Below are positions 8,732 to 17,428 of a stretch of DNA of 39,418 nucleotides, in pieces. The stretch is from an uncultured Hungatella sp. Lineage in GTDB: Bacteria > Bacillota > Clostridia > Lachnospirales > Lachnospiraceae. The translations under genes were made by a program, and so were the position numbers. Every line of letters starts with the position of its first letter. Position 1 is the stretch's first letter. The notes beneath the pieces were generated by a model, which saw only the letters and a program-made list of their open reading frames with translations, was not told where the DNA came from and did no database searches. The DNA is taken from contig CAJTOT010000030.1 of NCBI GenBank assembly GCA_910577935.1, positions 1 to 39,418 of the forward strand, given 5' to 3'.

Positions 8732-9819
8732 CAATGGTTCAGCTCCTTGCACTCTTTGTAGAGGGAGAGCCACCTGGAACCCCGCTTTTTCATGATATTC
8801 TCCAGGTATTCCTCCCACACCTTCTGGTCCTTCTCGTCCTCCTTCACCACGGCGCCCTGAAGACCCGCGGCCAGGTCGCAGTCTGTGATGTCCCCGCTGC
8901 CGAAGCTCCCCGCCAGAGCCATGCTGTTGGCGAGAAGAGAGATGGCCTCCGCCGTGGACAGCACGCCTGTGGTGGTTTTTAACTTCTGCCTGCCGTCCAG
9001 CGTGGCTCCTGCCCTCAGCTCCCGGAAAATGGTGCACACCTTCTCCACCACCTCCTCTTCGGGAAGCCTGGCGTTAAGGTCCAGACTTTCCGACAGCTGG
9101 GCGATCCTGGTCTTCACAATCTCCATCTCCGCCTCCAGGCTCTCGGGCGCAGGCAGCACCACAATATTAAACCGGCGCTTTAAGGCCGCAGACATCTCGT
9201 TGACGCCCTTGTCCCTGGTGTTGGCCGTGGCGATGACGGAAAAGCCCTTTTTCGCCGGAACTTCGATTCCCAGCTCCGGCACGGAGATTCTCTTCTCCGA
9301 CAATATGGAGATCAGAGCGTCCTGAACCTCGGAGGCACACCTGGAGATCTCCTCCACCCTGGCGATGGCCCCCTCCTCCATGGCGCGGTATATGGGACTT
9401 GGAATCATGGCCTCCCTGGAGGGGCCGCTGGCGATGAGCATGGCATAATTCCAGGAATATTTGATCTGCTCCTCCGTGGTGCCCGCCGTCCCCTGGATCA
9501 CCCTTGTGGAATTGCCGTTGATGGCGGCCGTCAGATGTTCCGACAGCCAGGACTTCGCCGTCCCCGGCTCCCCGATGAGCAGAAGCGCCCGGTCGGTCAC
9601 CAGAGTTGATATGGCGATCTCCACCAGCCGCTCATGTCCTATGTATTTGGGAGTGATCTCCACACCGCCGCAGCTGCCGCCGCATATGTAGGTGAGCACG
9701 GATTTCGGCGACATGCGCCAGCCTGTGGGCACCGGATATTTCTCGTTGGCGATCAGCGCGTCGATTTCTTTCTGAAACAGCTGCTCCGCTGGCAGCCTCT
9801 GAACTTTGTTATTGCTCAT
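8731..9819 (-). CDS. MoxR-type AAA+ ATPase
   Basis: A 362-residue AAA+ ATPase of the MoxR/RavA class, which remodels protein partners, often together with a VWA protein. Walker A is GEPGTAKS at 83-90, followed by a VEEISRCA Walker B-like segment, a sensor strand VIATANTRDKG and an arginine-finger region near LKRRF. The first 50 residues contain a cysteine/glycine-rich stretch, ICGGSCGG (45-52), not usual in MoxR proteins. The start was set at the second ATG (MSNNKV), because GGAGG lies 5 bases before it; the ATG 12 bases upstream has only a poor site. It sits between the HEAT-like gene (48-base gap) and the DUF5682 gene (TGATG overlap), which makes it the likely motor of this module. Its substrate is unknown. 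Confidence 0.92.
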   Translation of the reverse strand: MSNNKVQRLPAEQLFQKEIDALIANEKYPVPTGWRMSPKSVLTYICGGSCGGVEITPKYIGHERLVEIAISTLVTDRALLLIGEPGTAKSWLSEHLTAAINGNSTRVIQGTAGTTEEQIKYSWNYAMLIASGPSREAMIPSPIYRAMEEGAIARVEEISRCASEVQDALISILSEKRISVPELGIEVPAKKGFSVIATANTRDKGVNEMSAALKRRFNIVVLPAPESLEAEMEIVKTRIAQLSESLDLNARLPEEEVVEKVCTIFRELRAGATLDGRQKLKTTTGVLSTAEAISLLANSMALAGSFGSGDITDCDLAAGLQGAVVKEDEKDQKVWEEYLENIMKKRGSRWLSLYKECKELNH

Positions 9820-9867
9820 GGCATCCTCCATTTTCCCATCTCTTATCTTCTTAATCGCAAATCCTCA

Positions 9868-11748
9868 TTACAAATCCTCCGGCGAAATTCCGCTTCTCAG
9901 CTTATCCCGCCACATCTCCAGGACTCCCACTCCTATCTTGGCCTTCTTGCCATAGCTCTTGATCAGGCTGTCCAGCTCTTCTGCCAGCGCCTCGCTGCCC
10001 ATGGGAAGCTCTGACAGAAGCTGCAGGATCTCATAGGTGGCGATGTGGTCGTTCTTCTTCCCTGTAAGGGACAAAAGCCCCTTGTAATCCTTCCAGCCGC
10101 ATTTCTTAAGCATGATCACGTCTGCCGCCACGGTTCCCCTGACTCTGGCTCCCTGATAAAAATATTTCCCGTAGGCCGCCTTCAGCTCTTCCGCGTCGGG
10201 CCGGAAAAGTCCTGCCATCATGGCGTCATAGCCGTTGTCAAAACCGTTGCGCACCATTTTCCTGAACCGGGAGTCAAACCGGTCCTTTGAATTCAGCAGA
10301 AGGGAATACCACCGGGGATCGATTCCGGCTTCAAGCCTGGAAACCACAGTCTGGAATCTGACAGGCGACTCCCAGGCTTCCCGGTACACCACATAGCCGC
10401 CTTCCTTCTCCTCGTACCGCACCCGCATGAAGACCTCGTAAATCCCCATAGGGTCCTTCTTTCTCCCGCCCATGGACTTTGCGGCGTCTAAAAGGTTCCC
10501 CGTCTCCAGATAGGGGCTGAACCGGTCATAGACCTCCTCCCGGCTCTTTGTCAGCAGATCGATCCAGAACACGGACTGAAGAAAATCGTCCCCGTAATCC
10601 CGGTACAGTTCTTCCGCCGTCCGGCACAAGTCCTCAGGCTGTTCTTCCGCAAGAGCGCTCCAAAGATTCTCCGCCGTCTCCCTGGGTATTATCCGGTATA
10701 CCCGCCTGTAGCAGGCGCACATGCGGGGAGAACACTTCACCTGGGCTCCTCTCCACAGATCATACAGCCTCTGCCGGTCCTCATTTTTCAGCTGCTTCAA
10801 CGTGAGCCCCGAGGCTTCGAAGACATCCAGCCACTGCTCCAGATGCAGGGCCATCAGATCCGATGCCCAGGTGGTTCTGGAATTTTGCAGATAATTAATG
10901 GCTTTTGCCGGATTCTTATCCATCTGCTTTTTCCAGAAATCTACCGCCCCTTCTCCGTTCATGTGGGCCAGGGAGGTGAGAGCCGCCTCCTTCACCTTTC
11001 CCTTCTCCGACTTCACCAGATCCAGAAGCAGTTTTTCGTTGTCCTGCCGGTGTCTCAGAGCGTGGACAAGAGCCTCCTTCACCTCTTTTGAAGCCTTCGG
11101 AAGCATTTCCGCATAGAAATCGTTTTCATCTCCCCCGGATATGGATGATATAAGCTCCACTCTCCTGGCCATGTCCCGCTTCCCCTCCGGGTCAAATCCC
11201 AGCTTCAGCAAAGGGTTAATCTTCGGTCCTTCCTCTTTAAGCCACCCTGCCGCCATGTCCGCTAAGTCCGCGTAGCTGTCCCCCAGAGCCTTCACCATGA
11301 GATTCTTGACCCTGAAGTCGGCAAAAATCTCCGGATTCTTCTCATGGGTATCCCTAAGCACCGCGTACCTTCCGCTTCCCGTTCCCCGAAACGCCTCCAG
11401 AACCGGGGCCATCTGGCTGTAGGGGACATTGACATGGATGCCCTCCGCCCCCTCCCGCCTGGGAATCTCTTTCCACTCACCCTCCTTCAGAAGGCCTCCC
11501 TGGGTGCACAAAACCGCGTCCAGAAGAGACAAGGTGTCCAAAACCGCCTCCGCCCTGTTCTCACAGTCCGGGGCTATGGTTTTTTCCGCCATCTGGCAGA
11601 TTCTGGCGAACACCGGGGAAGCCTTGGACAGGGGCGCCATCTGTTCCACGGCTTTTTTCAGGCGGAAATCCTCCTGAATCAGGCTTGTTCCCGCCACCGC
11701 CGCCGTCTTTAACCGCTCCCGCAGCTCATATACAACACTTAAATTCAT
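9868..11748 (-). CDS. Large helical HEAT-like protein of the SWIM/MoxR/VWA module
   Basis: A 626-residue protein with no catalytic motif that I recognise. It is almost wholly alpha-helical. Residues about 215-275 show HEAT-like paired helices, for example KEVKEALVHALRHR followed by KGKVKEAALTSLAHM, so it is likely a scaffold or adaptor. In actinobacterial versions of this cluster the equivalent slot is, from memory, a DUF5691 protein; whether this one is homologous cannot be judged by eye. No signal peptide or membrane segment is present. The ATG has GGAGG 8 bases upstream; a GTG one codon earlier is possible but less likely. It lies 31 bases after the SWIM gene and 48 before MoxR. A role presenting clients to the MoxR ATPase is a guess from position only. 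Confidence 0.82.
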   Translation of the reverse strand: MNLSVVYELRERLKTAAVAGTSLIQEDFRLKKAVEQMAPLSKASPVFARICQMAEKTIAPDCENRAEAVLDTLSLLDAVLCTQGGLLKEGEWKEIPRREGAEGIHVNVPYSQMAPVLEAFRGTGSGRYAVLRDTHEKNPEIFADFRVKNLMVKALGDSYADLADMAAGWLKEEGPKINPLLKLGFDPEGKRDMARRVELISSISGGDENDFYAEMLPKASKEVKEALVHALRHRQDNEKLLLDLVKSEKGKVKEAALTSLAHMNGEGAVDFWKKQMDKNPAKAINYLQNSRTTWASDLMALHLEQWLDVFEASGLTLKQLKNEDRQRLYDLWRGAQVKCSPRMCACYRRVYRIIPRETAENLWSALAEEQPEDLCRTAEELYRDYGDDFLQSVFWIDLLTKSREEVYDRFSPYLETGNLLDAAKSMGGRKKDPMGIYEVFMRVRYEEKEGGYVVYREAWESPVRFQTVVSRLEAGIDPRWYSLLLNSKDRFDSRFRKMVRNGFDNGYDAMMAGLFRPDAEELKAAYGKYFYQGARVRGTVAADVIMLKKCGWKDYKGLLSLTGKKNDHIATYEILQLLSELPMGSEALAEELDSLIKSYGKKAKIGVGVLEMWRDKLRSGISPEDL

Positions 11749-11779
11749 CACTCACACCTCCAAACTCACCGCGTCTGTA

Positions 11780-13249
11780 TCAATACAACAGCCGGAAGAT
11801 TCCGTCCTCTTTTATGATGCTCAAGGGGTAGATGCCCATCTGCCGGTTCCCGGCGTCATAGTAGGCAAGCCCGAACAGAACACCTTCCCTGTACAGAGAG
11901 TGAGCGGGAAGCATAGGCAGCGTGGACACTGTGTCTTCCCAGCCTTTAAGGCTGCCCAGCCTGATCCGGTTTCCCCCGTGGTCCTTCATGGCGCAGACCA
12001 TTTTCCCGGTCCCGCCTTCCTCCCCTTCTGTCTCCGCCATCCCTAGCTCCTGATAGGATATCATCACCGGGCAATACTCCTGGGACAATGTATTTTTCAG
12101 CTGGTTTTTAACATCTTTCATGGCAGAGGGAATATCTTTGCAGGCCTTCTCCATAAGGTCTTTGCAGACCTGCGCCGGTATATCCTCGTAGGCCGCGGAC
12201 TCCCAGCGCACTCTCGGGTTGGCGCTTCCCGGATAATAGCTCAGGACAGAAGGCCTCACAAGTCCAAAACAGGAGTCCTCCTGCTTCACGTATTTCAGGG
12301 CTTTCACCGGGCGGTAGTTGCTGGTGTGGACAAGCTGGCCTGTGTCTGCGTCTGCCCAGAAGCCCTGGTCTATGTACTCTTTTCTCGCCTTGTCAAAGAC
12401 AACCTGGAAAGACAGCTGTACCAGGCGGGCCCCCTCTTTCTTAAGCCCAAGCCCGTTTAACTGCTCCAGCTTCCAGACTCCCCCCAGCTCCTCGTAGAGC
12501 TCGTCGTCATCTGCCTCGGGGCTGTCCTTCTCCAGCTTCTCCCTGAGATACACCTCCGCCTTCTTCTCCAGAGCCCTCAGCTTCTTCAAAATCTCCACCG
12601 CCTGGTCATAGTGGCGCGGGTCCTGGTCCTTCTGACACGCCTCCATCTCCAGAATCAGACGGTTTAAGTACACAAGAGGCCCTGGCAGATAGTAATCTCC
12701 CAGCTGCTTTGCCAGATCCCGGTAAGTCTTTAAGGACACGCTGCCCATGGCCGCCAGACCGCCGCTCACCAGCCCCTCTGTCAGCTGCCGCAGAAGCCCT
12801 AAGCCCTCCAGCTGCTTCTTAATCTTCTTCGTCTTGGCCGCCCTGGAAGCCCTTGCGCTTTTCTCCGAGGCAGGCTTCTTCTCCCCCGACTGCTTTTTGG
12901 CCGCCCTGGCCTCCTTCTTCTCCCTTTTGGCCAGGATGTCCTCCGGTATCTCCGTCACGGCAAACTCTTTCCCTGCCGCCATCTCATAGAGCAGCGCCAG
13001 GCTGTGCTTGCAGGGAAACTGGCGGCTGGGGCAGCTGCACCGGAACACCGGGTGCTCCTCGTCTATATAGTCCGCGGACACGACATAATTGTTCTTTCCG
13101 CTGCCCTTGCACTCTCCCATGTAAAAGCTGTCGTCCTCTGACCGCTTCCGGGACACAAATCCTCCCCCCGAGGATATCTTTCTGGCGTTGCCGGCCGCGT
13201 TGGCATTTGGAGCCAGCGCAGTGATCTCCTGTTCCTTTACCGTTCTCAT
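11780..13249 (-). CDS. SWIM zinc-finger protein
   Basis: First gene of the five-gene module, 489 residues. The SWIM zinc-binding motif is clear: C71-x-C73-x6-C80-x-H82 in FRCSCPSRQFPCKHSLALLY. SWIM domains bind nucleic acid or protein; the N-terminal position with a following helical region is typical of the stand-alone SWIM family next to MoxR/VWA genes. A lysine/alanine-rich segment (about 105-145) after the finger looks like a flexible, basic linker. The C-terminal half (about 240-489) is mixed alpha/beta and not recognised. The start has an excellent AGGAGGGG site 2-6 bases upstream. A TG-extended -10 element precedes it at the end of the DUF362 gene, so the module probably has its own promoter. 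It is cytoplasmic by sequence. Confidence 0.9.
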   Translation of the reverse strand: MRTVKEQEITALAPNANAAGNARKISSGGGFVSRKRSEDDSFYMGECKGSGKNNYVVSADYIDEEHPVFRCSCPSRQFPCKHSLALLYEMAAGKEFAVTEIPEDILAKREKKEARAAKKQSGEKKPASEKSARASRAAKTKKIKKQLEGLGLLRQLTEGLVSGGLAAMGSVSLKTYRDLAKQLGDYYLPGPLVYLNRLILEMEACQKDQDPRHYDQAVEILKKLRALEKKAEVYLREKLEKDSPEADDDELYEELGGVWKLEQLNGLGLKKEGARLVQLSFQVVFDKARKEYIDQGFWADADTGQLVHTSNYRPVKALKYVKQEDSCFGLVRPSVLSYYPGSANPRVRWESAAYEDIPAQVCKDLMEKACKDIPSAMKDVKNQLKNTLSQEYCPVMISYQELGMAETEGEEGGTGKMVCAMKDHGGNRIRLGSLKGWEDTVSTLPMLPAHSLYREGVLFGLAYYDAGNRQMGIYPLSIIKEDGIFRLLY

Positions 13250-13293
13250 AACCCCTCCTGTCTGCCGGTAAAACGGCTGTCTCTATGCTCCTT

Positions 13294-13302
13294 ATCATAC
13301 CA
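13294..13302 (-). promoter_or_regulatory. Possible extended -10 promoter of the SWIM/MoxR/VWA operon
   Basis: On the minus strand TGGTATGAT forms a TG-extended -10 element about 45 bases before the SWIM start. The -35 region at the right spacing (AGTTCT) is poor, which is tolerated with an extended -10. It lies just past the DUF362 stop codon. No terminator is visible between the two genes, so read-through from DUF362 is also possible. Confidence 0.35.
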
Positions 13303-13319
13303 CTGTTCCAGGAAAAGAA

Positions 13320-14918
13320 CTACCTGAATTTTTTCGTGGTCTTGTTCAGAAATCTGTCATATGCCTGGGCCTGAATCTCATGTTCCCCCAGAACCAGTCC
13401 GGGCACGGTAAGACAGATAGTTCCCTCCTCTCCCTCTTCTGCCACAGGCTGGGACCACTGAAATTGTCCGTCCACATAGATCTCCACTTTTCTCGTCCCC
13501 GCCCCCGCCTGGTACTGAAGAAAAAGCCGGTTCCCCTCTGTCCTCACGGACCCGGAAAGCTCCGGCCCGTCTTCTGTCTGGGCGGGGACTCCTCCCAGCT
13601 TTTCTTTATAGATGGAAAACGGCTTTCTCACCTGGTCCGCGAAGACACCCTTTACCCGGATATCCTCCGTCTTCCCCAGCCCGTCTCTCTCCCTGAACAG
13701 ATTCAGATACCCTACGCTTTCCGGGTCCCAGCCCATAACCAGACAGCACACCGTGTCCACCGCCACCGGGTCTTTTCCCGCGAGCACCAGCCCCATGTTC
13801 ATCTTGTCCGTCTCTCTCCGCTCCGATGACATGGGCACGGGACCGCTCTGAAAGCCCTGAAGCCCGTCCACGATCACATAGTCCACAGGCTTTGCCTTGT
13901 AGTAATCATAGATCCACTTGTCCAGCTCCCCGTCTGTGATCTTGTGGGAAACCATCTTCTGCTTGCTGGGCGTGTCCGGCCCCATGCCGTAGAGATTCCC
14001 GGGAGGCGTCCCGATGCTGACGTTCTTGATCCCCGCCGTGACCACCACCCCGGAGGAGGTTTTCAGGGTGGGGATGCTGATCACCACATCCGCCTCATAG
14101 AGGATTCTGTTAAAATAGTAAGTCTTGTGGAGCAGGCCGTCAGGCAGATCCACCTTCACCACCTCCCCGGCGTCAAAATCCTGCCAGGCCCCGCAGTCCT
14201 CCTCCAGACAGATAAATCCATCCACTCCCTCCATGTACTCGTCCGTGTACTTAAAATACTCCATCACATCTCTGGTCGGCCCCGTGGCGGAGCCTTCCAT
14301 GATGTACACCCTGCCGTCCGGGTTCAGTTCCCTCACCATCTTCAGGACTGCCTTCATCACCCGCCAGTCCGTGGTGACTCCGTTGACCTCCCGGTCCAGC
14401 TTCTCCCCTGTGGAATCCACGATCATCTGCACCAGGTTGGGCTTCAGAACAACCGTCTGCCCGTTTTTTACAACCGTTTCCAGGTCAAAGGCCGCCTCCC
14501 TGACCATAGCCTCGATCTCCTCCTCCGTGATTCGGGAAGCCTCCCTCTCCCCGGACCTGGCGATGGCCACCGTGGAGCCCCCAAAAGGAGCTTCCTTTAT
14601 AAAATTCTGTCCCATAATCACGCCGGCCAGGGCTTCGGCGCTCACCTGGAACCGGGGCTGTCTGCCCTCCGGCTGCTCCCCGGCCGTCTCCACATCTGAC
14701 CGTTCCTGGGCCTCCGGGCCGTCCGGCTCCTCCCCGGCCGTCTCCGTGTCCGGCTCCATGTCCGGCCGCTCCGGGGCCTCCAGGCCGTCCGGGGCCTCCC
14801 CCGGATTCTCCTCCACCTGGGCAGTCAGGCTTTCCGCATCGTCCAAAAGGGCCTGCTGGCGCTGGCATCCGTTCAGCAGCGCCATAGGCACGGCCAGATA
14901 AATCCACATTTTTTTCAC
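13320..14918 (-). CDS. DUF362-domain lipoprotein
   Basis: A 532-residue surface lipoprotein. The signal sequence ends in a lipobox LNGC with C18 as the acylated residue. An acidic, proline-rich linker (about 30-85) contains two copies of a repeated unit. Residues about 90-430 form a DUF362 domain, recognisable from VVLKPNLVQM, the IMEGSATGPTR stretch, ISIPTLKTSSG and VDYVIVDGLQG. I see no 4Fe-4S cysteine cluster, which many DUF362 proteins carry. The last 90 residues look like an Ig-like beta domain (EIYVDGQFQWSQPV). The start is GTG, with AGGG 8 bases upstream and a near-consensus promoter. The biochemical role of DUF362 is not established. It is divergent from the alpha-galactosidase gene. 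Confidence 0.85.
   Translation of the reverse strand: MKKMWIYLAVPMALLNGCQRQQALLDDAESLTAQVEENPGEAPDGLEAPERPDMEPDTETAGEEPDGPEAQERSDVETAGEQPEGRQPRFQVSAEALAGVIMGQNFIKEAPFGGSTVAIARSGEREASRITEEEIEAMVREAAFDLETVVKNGQTVVLKPNLVQMIVDSTGEKLDREVNGVTTDWRVMKAVLKMVRELNPDGRVYIMEGSATGPTRDVMEYFKYTDEYMEGVDGFICLEEDCGAWQDFDAGEVVKVDLPDGLLHKTYYFNRILYEADVVISIPTLKTSSGVVVTAGIKNVSIGTPPGNLYGMGPDTPSKQKMVSHKITDGELDKWIYDYYKAKPVDYVIVDGLQGFQSGPVPMSSERRETDKMNMGLVLAGKDPVAVDTVCCLVMGWDPESVGYLNLFRERDGLGKTEDIRVKGVFADQVRKPFSIYKEKLGGVPAQTEDGPELSGSVRTEGNRLFLQYQAGAGTRKVEIYVDGQFQWSQPVAEEGEEGTICLTVPGLVLGEHEIQAQAYDRFLNKTTKKFR
14676..14792. repeat. Two imperfect tandem repeats coding the acidic linker of the DUF362 lipoprotein
   Basis: A unit of about 54 bases beginning CTCCCCGGCCGTCTCC is followed directly by a second, slightly longer copy of about 63 bases with the same opening and the same GGCCTCC-x-GGCCGTCC ending. 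In the protein this reads as two D-G-x-E-A-x-E-R-x-D ... ETAGE-x-P units. The copies differ by small in-frame changes, which suggests past slippage and a length-variable linker. Confidence 0.6.
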
Positions 14919-14968
14919 TGTATCTACCCTCTTTTTCAGAACCTTATATTTTCAATTTCCCGGCATCC

Positions 14969-14997
14969 ATTATACTACTTACCACACCCCCTGACAA
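14969..14997 (-). promoter_or_regulatory. Sigma-A-type promoter of the DUF362 gene
   Basis: On the minus strand TTGTCA (14992-14997) and TATAAT (14969-14974) are separated by exactly 17 bases. The -10 box is perfect and the -35 matches five of six positions. It lies about 50 bases before the GTG start of the DUF362 gene. Confidence 0.75.
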
Positions 14998-15050
14998 TTA
15001 TTTTCAGAGGGCGGGTCACGTTTTCACTTTCCATTTTTCCTGTTTTTTAC

Positions 15051-15068
15051 TTCATTAGTATAAATGAA
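15051..15068. promoter_or_regulatory. Inverted repeat upstream of the alpha-galactosidase gene
   Basis: TTCATT and AATGAA form perfect 6-base arms around AGTATA, about 70 bases before the galactosidase start. An AT-rich stretch with TATGAT at 15081-15086 follows and may be the -10, but no good -35 could be placed. The repeat may be an operator for a sugar-responsive regulator. Confidence 0.3.
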
Positions 15069-15136
15069 TTTTGGAAAAAATATGATAAACTGATTTGGAA
15101 TATCATTTTCCCGGATACAAAAGGAGAGATTCAAAT

Positions 15137-17326
15137 ATGGCTGTTATTTTCAATGAAAACGCAAAGACTTTTACCCTTCACACAAAAAACACCTCTTATC
15201 AGATGAAGATCGGCAATCTGGACTATCTGCTTCACCTCTATTACGGTCCCTCCCTGCCGGACTCTGATTTAAGTTATCAGATCATGCAGTATGACCGGGG
15301 CTTTTCCGGCAATCCCTACGAGTCCCGGAACGTCCGCACCTTTTCCTTAGACGCCCAGCCCCAGGAATTCTCCACCCAGCAGCAGGGGGACTTCCGGACC
15401 GCCAGCATCGAGGTGGTAAACGGCGACGGCAGCTATTCTTATCACGGAAAGACAAAGGGATACCGGGTTTCCAAAGGCAAATACAAGCTGGACACTCTGC
15501 CTTGTGTGTTTGCCGGTGAGCAGGACACCGCGGACACCCTGGAGGTGACGCTCCTTGATGAGGTGAGCAAGGTTCAGGTGACGCTGCTCTACGGCGTGTT
15601 TGAGGAGGCGGACATCATCACAAGGGCCGTGAAGGTGACGAATAAAGGGGACAGGCCCATTCACTTACATAAAATCATGTCCGTCTGCCTGGACTTCCTA
15701 AACGGGGCCGGGTTCGACTTAGTGAGCCTTCCCGGGCGCTACGGCCAGGAACGCCAGGTAGAACGGCAGCATATGACCCACCATATCCACAACATCGGCA
15801 GCGTCCGGGGCTCTTCCAGCCACCAGCAGAATCCTTTTGTCATTCTCTGTGACCGGGAAGCCACGGAAGACTACGGCAGATGTTACGGATTTTCCCTCAT
15901 GTACAGCGGAAACTTCCTGGCCGAGGCAGAACTGGACCAGTACGACCAGCTGCGCCTTGTCATGGGAATCAATCCCAAGCAGTTTTTCTATGAGCTGGCG
16001 CCTGGAGAGACCTTTGAGGGCCCGGAGGTGGTCATGGCCTTCACCGCCCGCGGGTTTACAGGCTTAAGCCATCTCTACCATGATTTTTACCGGACAAACC
16101 TGTGCCGCAGCAAATTTGTCCAGGATGTGGAGCGGCCGGTTCTCATCAACAGCTGGGAGGCAGCCTTCATGAATTTTGACGACGTGAAGCTGGTGGAGAT
16201 CGCCAGGGCGGCCAGGAACATGGGCGTGGACCTGCTGGTCATGGACGACGGGTGGTTTGGCAAGAGGGACGACGACAACAGCGGCTTGGGGGACTGGTAC
16301 GTCAACGAGAACAAGATCAAGTGCGGCCTCCACAAGCTGGTGGAGCAGATCAACGACCTGGACATGAAATTCGGCATCTGGTTCGAGCCGGAAATGGTGT
16401 CTGAGGACAGCGACCTCTACCGCGCCCACCCAGAATGGGCCATGGAGATTCCAGGAAGGCCAGGAGTCCGCAGCCGGAACCAGCTGGCTCTGGACATGAG
16501 CCGGAGAGATGTCCAGGACTATCTCATTGAGAAGATCAACGCCATCCTGGACGACGCCAACATCTACTATGTAAAGTGGGACATCAACCGCTCCCTGGCA
16601 GATATCTGGTCCAACCAGCTGCCCGCCGAGAGGCAGGGAGAAGTCTGCCACCGCTACATCCTGGGCCTGTACCGGGTGATGGACGAGATCATCCTGACTC
16701 ACCCGGACATTTTGTTCGAGGGGTGCAGCGGCGGCGGCGGACGCTTCGACCCTGCCATGCTCTCCTACTACCCCCAGTACTGGGTCAGCGACAACAACAA
16801 TCCCATTGACCGGTTAAAGCTCCACTACGGCACCTCCTTCGTGTACCCCACCTGCGTCATGGGAGCCCACATCTCCGACAGCGGCAGATTCGTTCCCCTG
16901 GAGACAAAGGCCGTGGTGGCCATGTGCGGCACCTTCGGCTATGAGCTGGACGCCACTCGTCTCTCCAAAAAAGAGCAGAAACTCTGCAAAAAACTCAGCG
17001 ATCTGTTCCGCAAATATTATCATATCACCTTTAAGGGGGACTATTACCGCCTCACCAACCCCTTTGAGCCGGGAAATATGACCGCATGGCAGCATGTGAC
17101 CAAGGACAAACGGGAATCCCTTCTGAGCGTGGTGGTGACCAACCTGACCTGCAACGGCCCCCAGGAGTATATCAGGGCCAAAGGCCTGGAACCGGGCGCC
17201 ATGTATTCTGTCAACGGGAGCAGGGAGACCCGGTCCGGGGCCGCTCTTATGAACGCCGGAATTCCCATTAACCGGGAAGTGCCGGAATATTCCGCCTTCC
17301 AGTTTCATCTTGTTCAGGCAGATTGA
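15137..17326 (+). CDS. GH36 alpha-galactosidase
   Basis: Hydrolyses terminal alpha-1,6-galactose from raffinose-family sugars, melibiose or galactomannan. The 729-residue length equals that of well-known GH36 enzymes such as AgaA of Geobacillus. An N-terminal beta-sandwich (about 1-310) precedes the barrel. The barrel carries LLVMDDGWFGKRDDD (366-380), the nucleophile D482 in YVKWDINR, and the acid/base D552 in WVSDNNNPIDR. Their 70-residue separation matches AgaA (478 and 548, from memory). There is no signal peptide, so the substrate must be imported. The ATG has AAGGAGAG 8 bases upstream; a TTG 42 bases earlier opens a longer frame but lacks a ribosome site. It is a single gene with no transporter or regulator next to it. 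It converges with the PepSY gene. Confidence 0.96.
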   Translation: MAVIFNENAKTFTLHTKNTSYQMKIGNLDYLLHLYYGPSLPDSDLSYQIMQYDRGFSGNPYESRNVRTFSLDAQPQEFSTQQQGDFRTASIEVVNGDGSYSYHGKTKGYRVSKGKYKLDTLPCVFAGEQDTADTLEVTLLDEVSKVQVTLLYGVFEEADIITRAVKVTNKGDRPIHLHKIMSVCLDFLNGAGFDLVSLPGRYGQERQVERQHMTHHIHNIGSVRGSSSHQQNPFVILCDREATEDYGRCYGFSLMYSGNFLAEAELDQYDQLRLVMGINPKQFFYELAPGETFEGPEVVMAFTARGFTGLSHLYHDFYRTNLCRSKFVQDVERPVLINSWEAAFMNFDDVKLVEIARAARNMGVDLLVMDDGWFGKRDDDNSGLGDWYVNENKIKCGLHKLVEQINDLDMKFGIWFEPEMVSEDSDLYRAHPEWAMEIPGRPGVRSRNQLALDMSRRDVQDYLIEKINAILDDANIYYVKWDINRSLADIWSNQLPAERQGEVCHRYILGLYRVMDEIILTHPDILFEGCSGGGGRFDPAMLSYYPQYWVSDNNNPIDRLKLHYGTSFVYPTCVMGAHISDSGRFVPLETKAVVAMCGTFGYELDATRLSKKEQKLCKKLSDLFRKYYHITFKGDYYRLTNPFEPGNMTAWQHVTKDKRESLLSVVVTNLTCNGPQEYIRAKGLEPGAMYSVNGSRETRSGAALMNAGIPINREVPEYSAFQFHLVQAD

Positions 17327-17350
17327 CCGCCTCTCACCGGGGCGTCCCTG

Positions 17351-17412
17351 TAAAACAAAAAGCTGTCCTGAAACAGTTGTCTATTCATTCCGACAACATG
17401 TTTCAGGACAGC
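17351..17412 (-). terminator. Rho-independent terminator after the PepSY gene
   Basis: A hairpin with arms 17362-17381 and 17392-17412 pairs GCTGTCCTGAAACA...TTGTC with its complement through about 20 base pairs with one bulge and a 10-base loop. On the minus strand it is followed by TTTTGTTTTA, a proper U-tract, so it terminates the PepSY gene. On the plus strand no U-tract follows, though the hairpin may still stop the galactosidase transcript. Confidence 0.85.
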
Positions 17413-17428
17413 CCCGTCTCAATCACAG

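Noticed and set aside
8732..9037. 102-codon N-terminal extension of the DUF5682 frame
   Set aside because: It is the MoxR gene read in another frame, with low-complexity Arg/Gly/His composition. The ATG at 8731 overlaps the MoxR stop as TGATG and gives the family N-terminus.
5287..13249. Phage or transposon origin of the five-gene module
   Set aside because: No integrase, transposase, terminal repeat or tRNA is seen, and base composition matches the genes to its right.
16064..16702. 212-codon minus-strand open frame
   Set aside because: Shadow of the alpha-galactosidase catalytic region; no start context.
17362..17412. End of an insertion sequence or a REP-type element
   Set aside because: The hairpin is followed by a T-run on the strand of the PepSY gene and lies just after its stop; no second copy was seen, so a terminator is the simpler reading.
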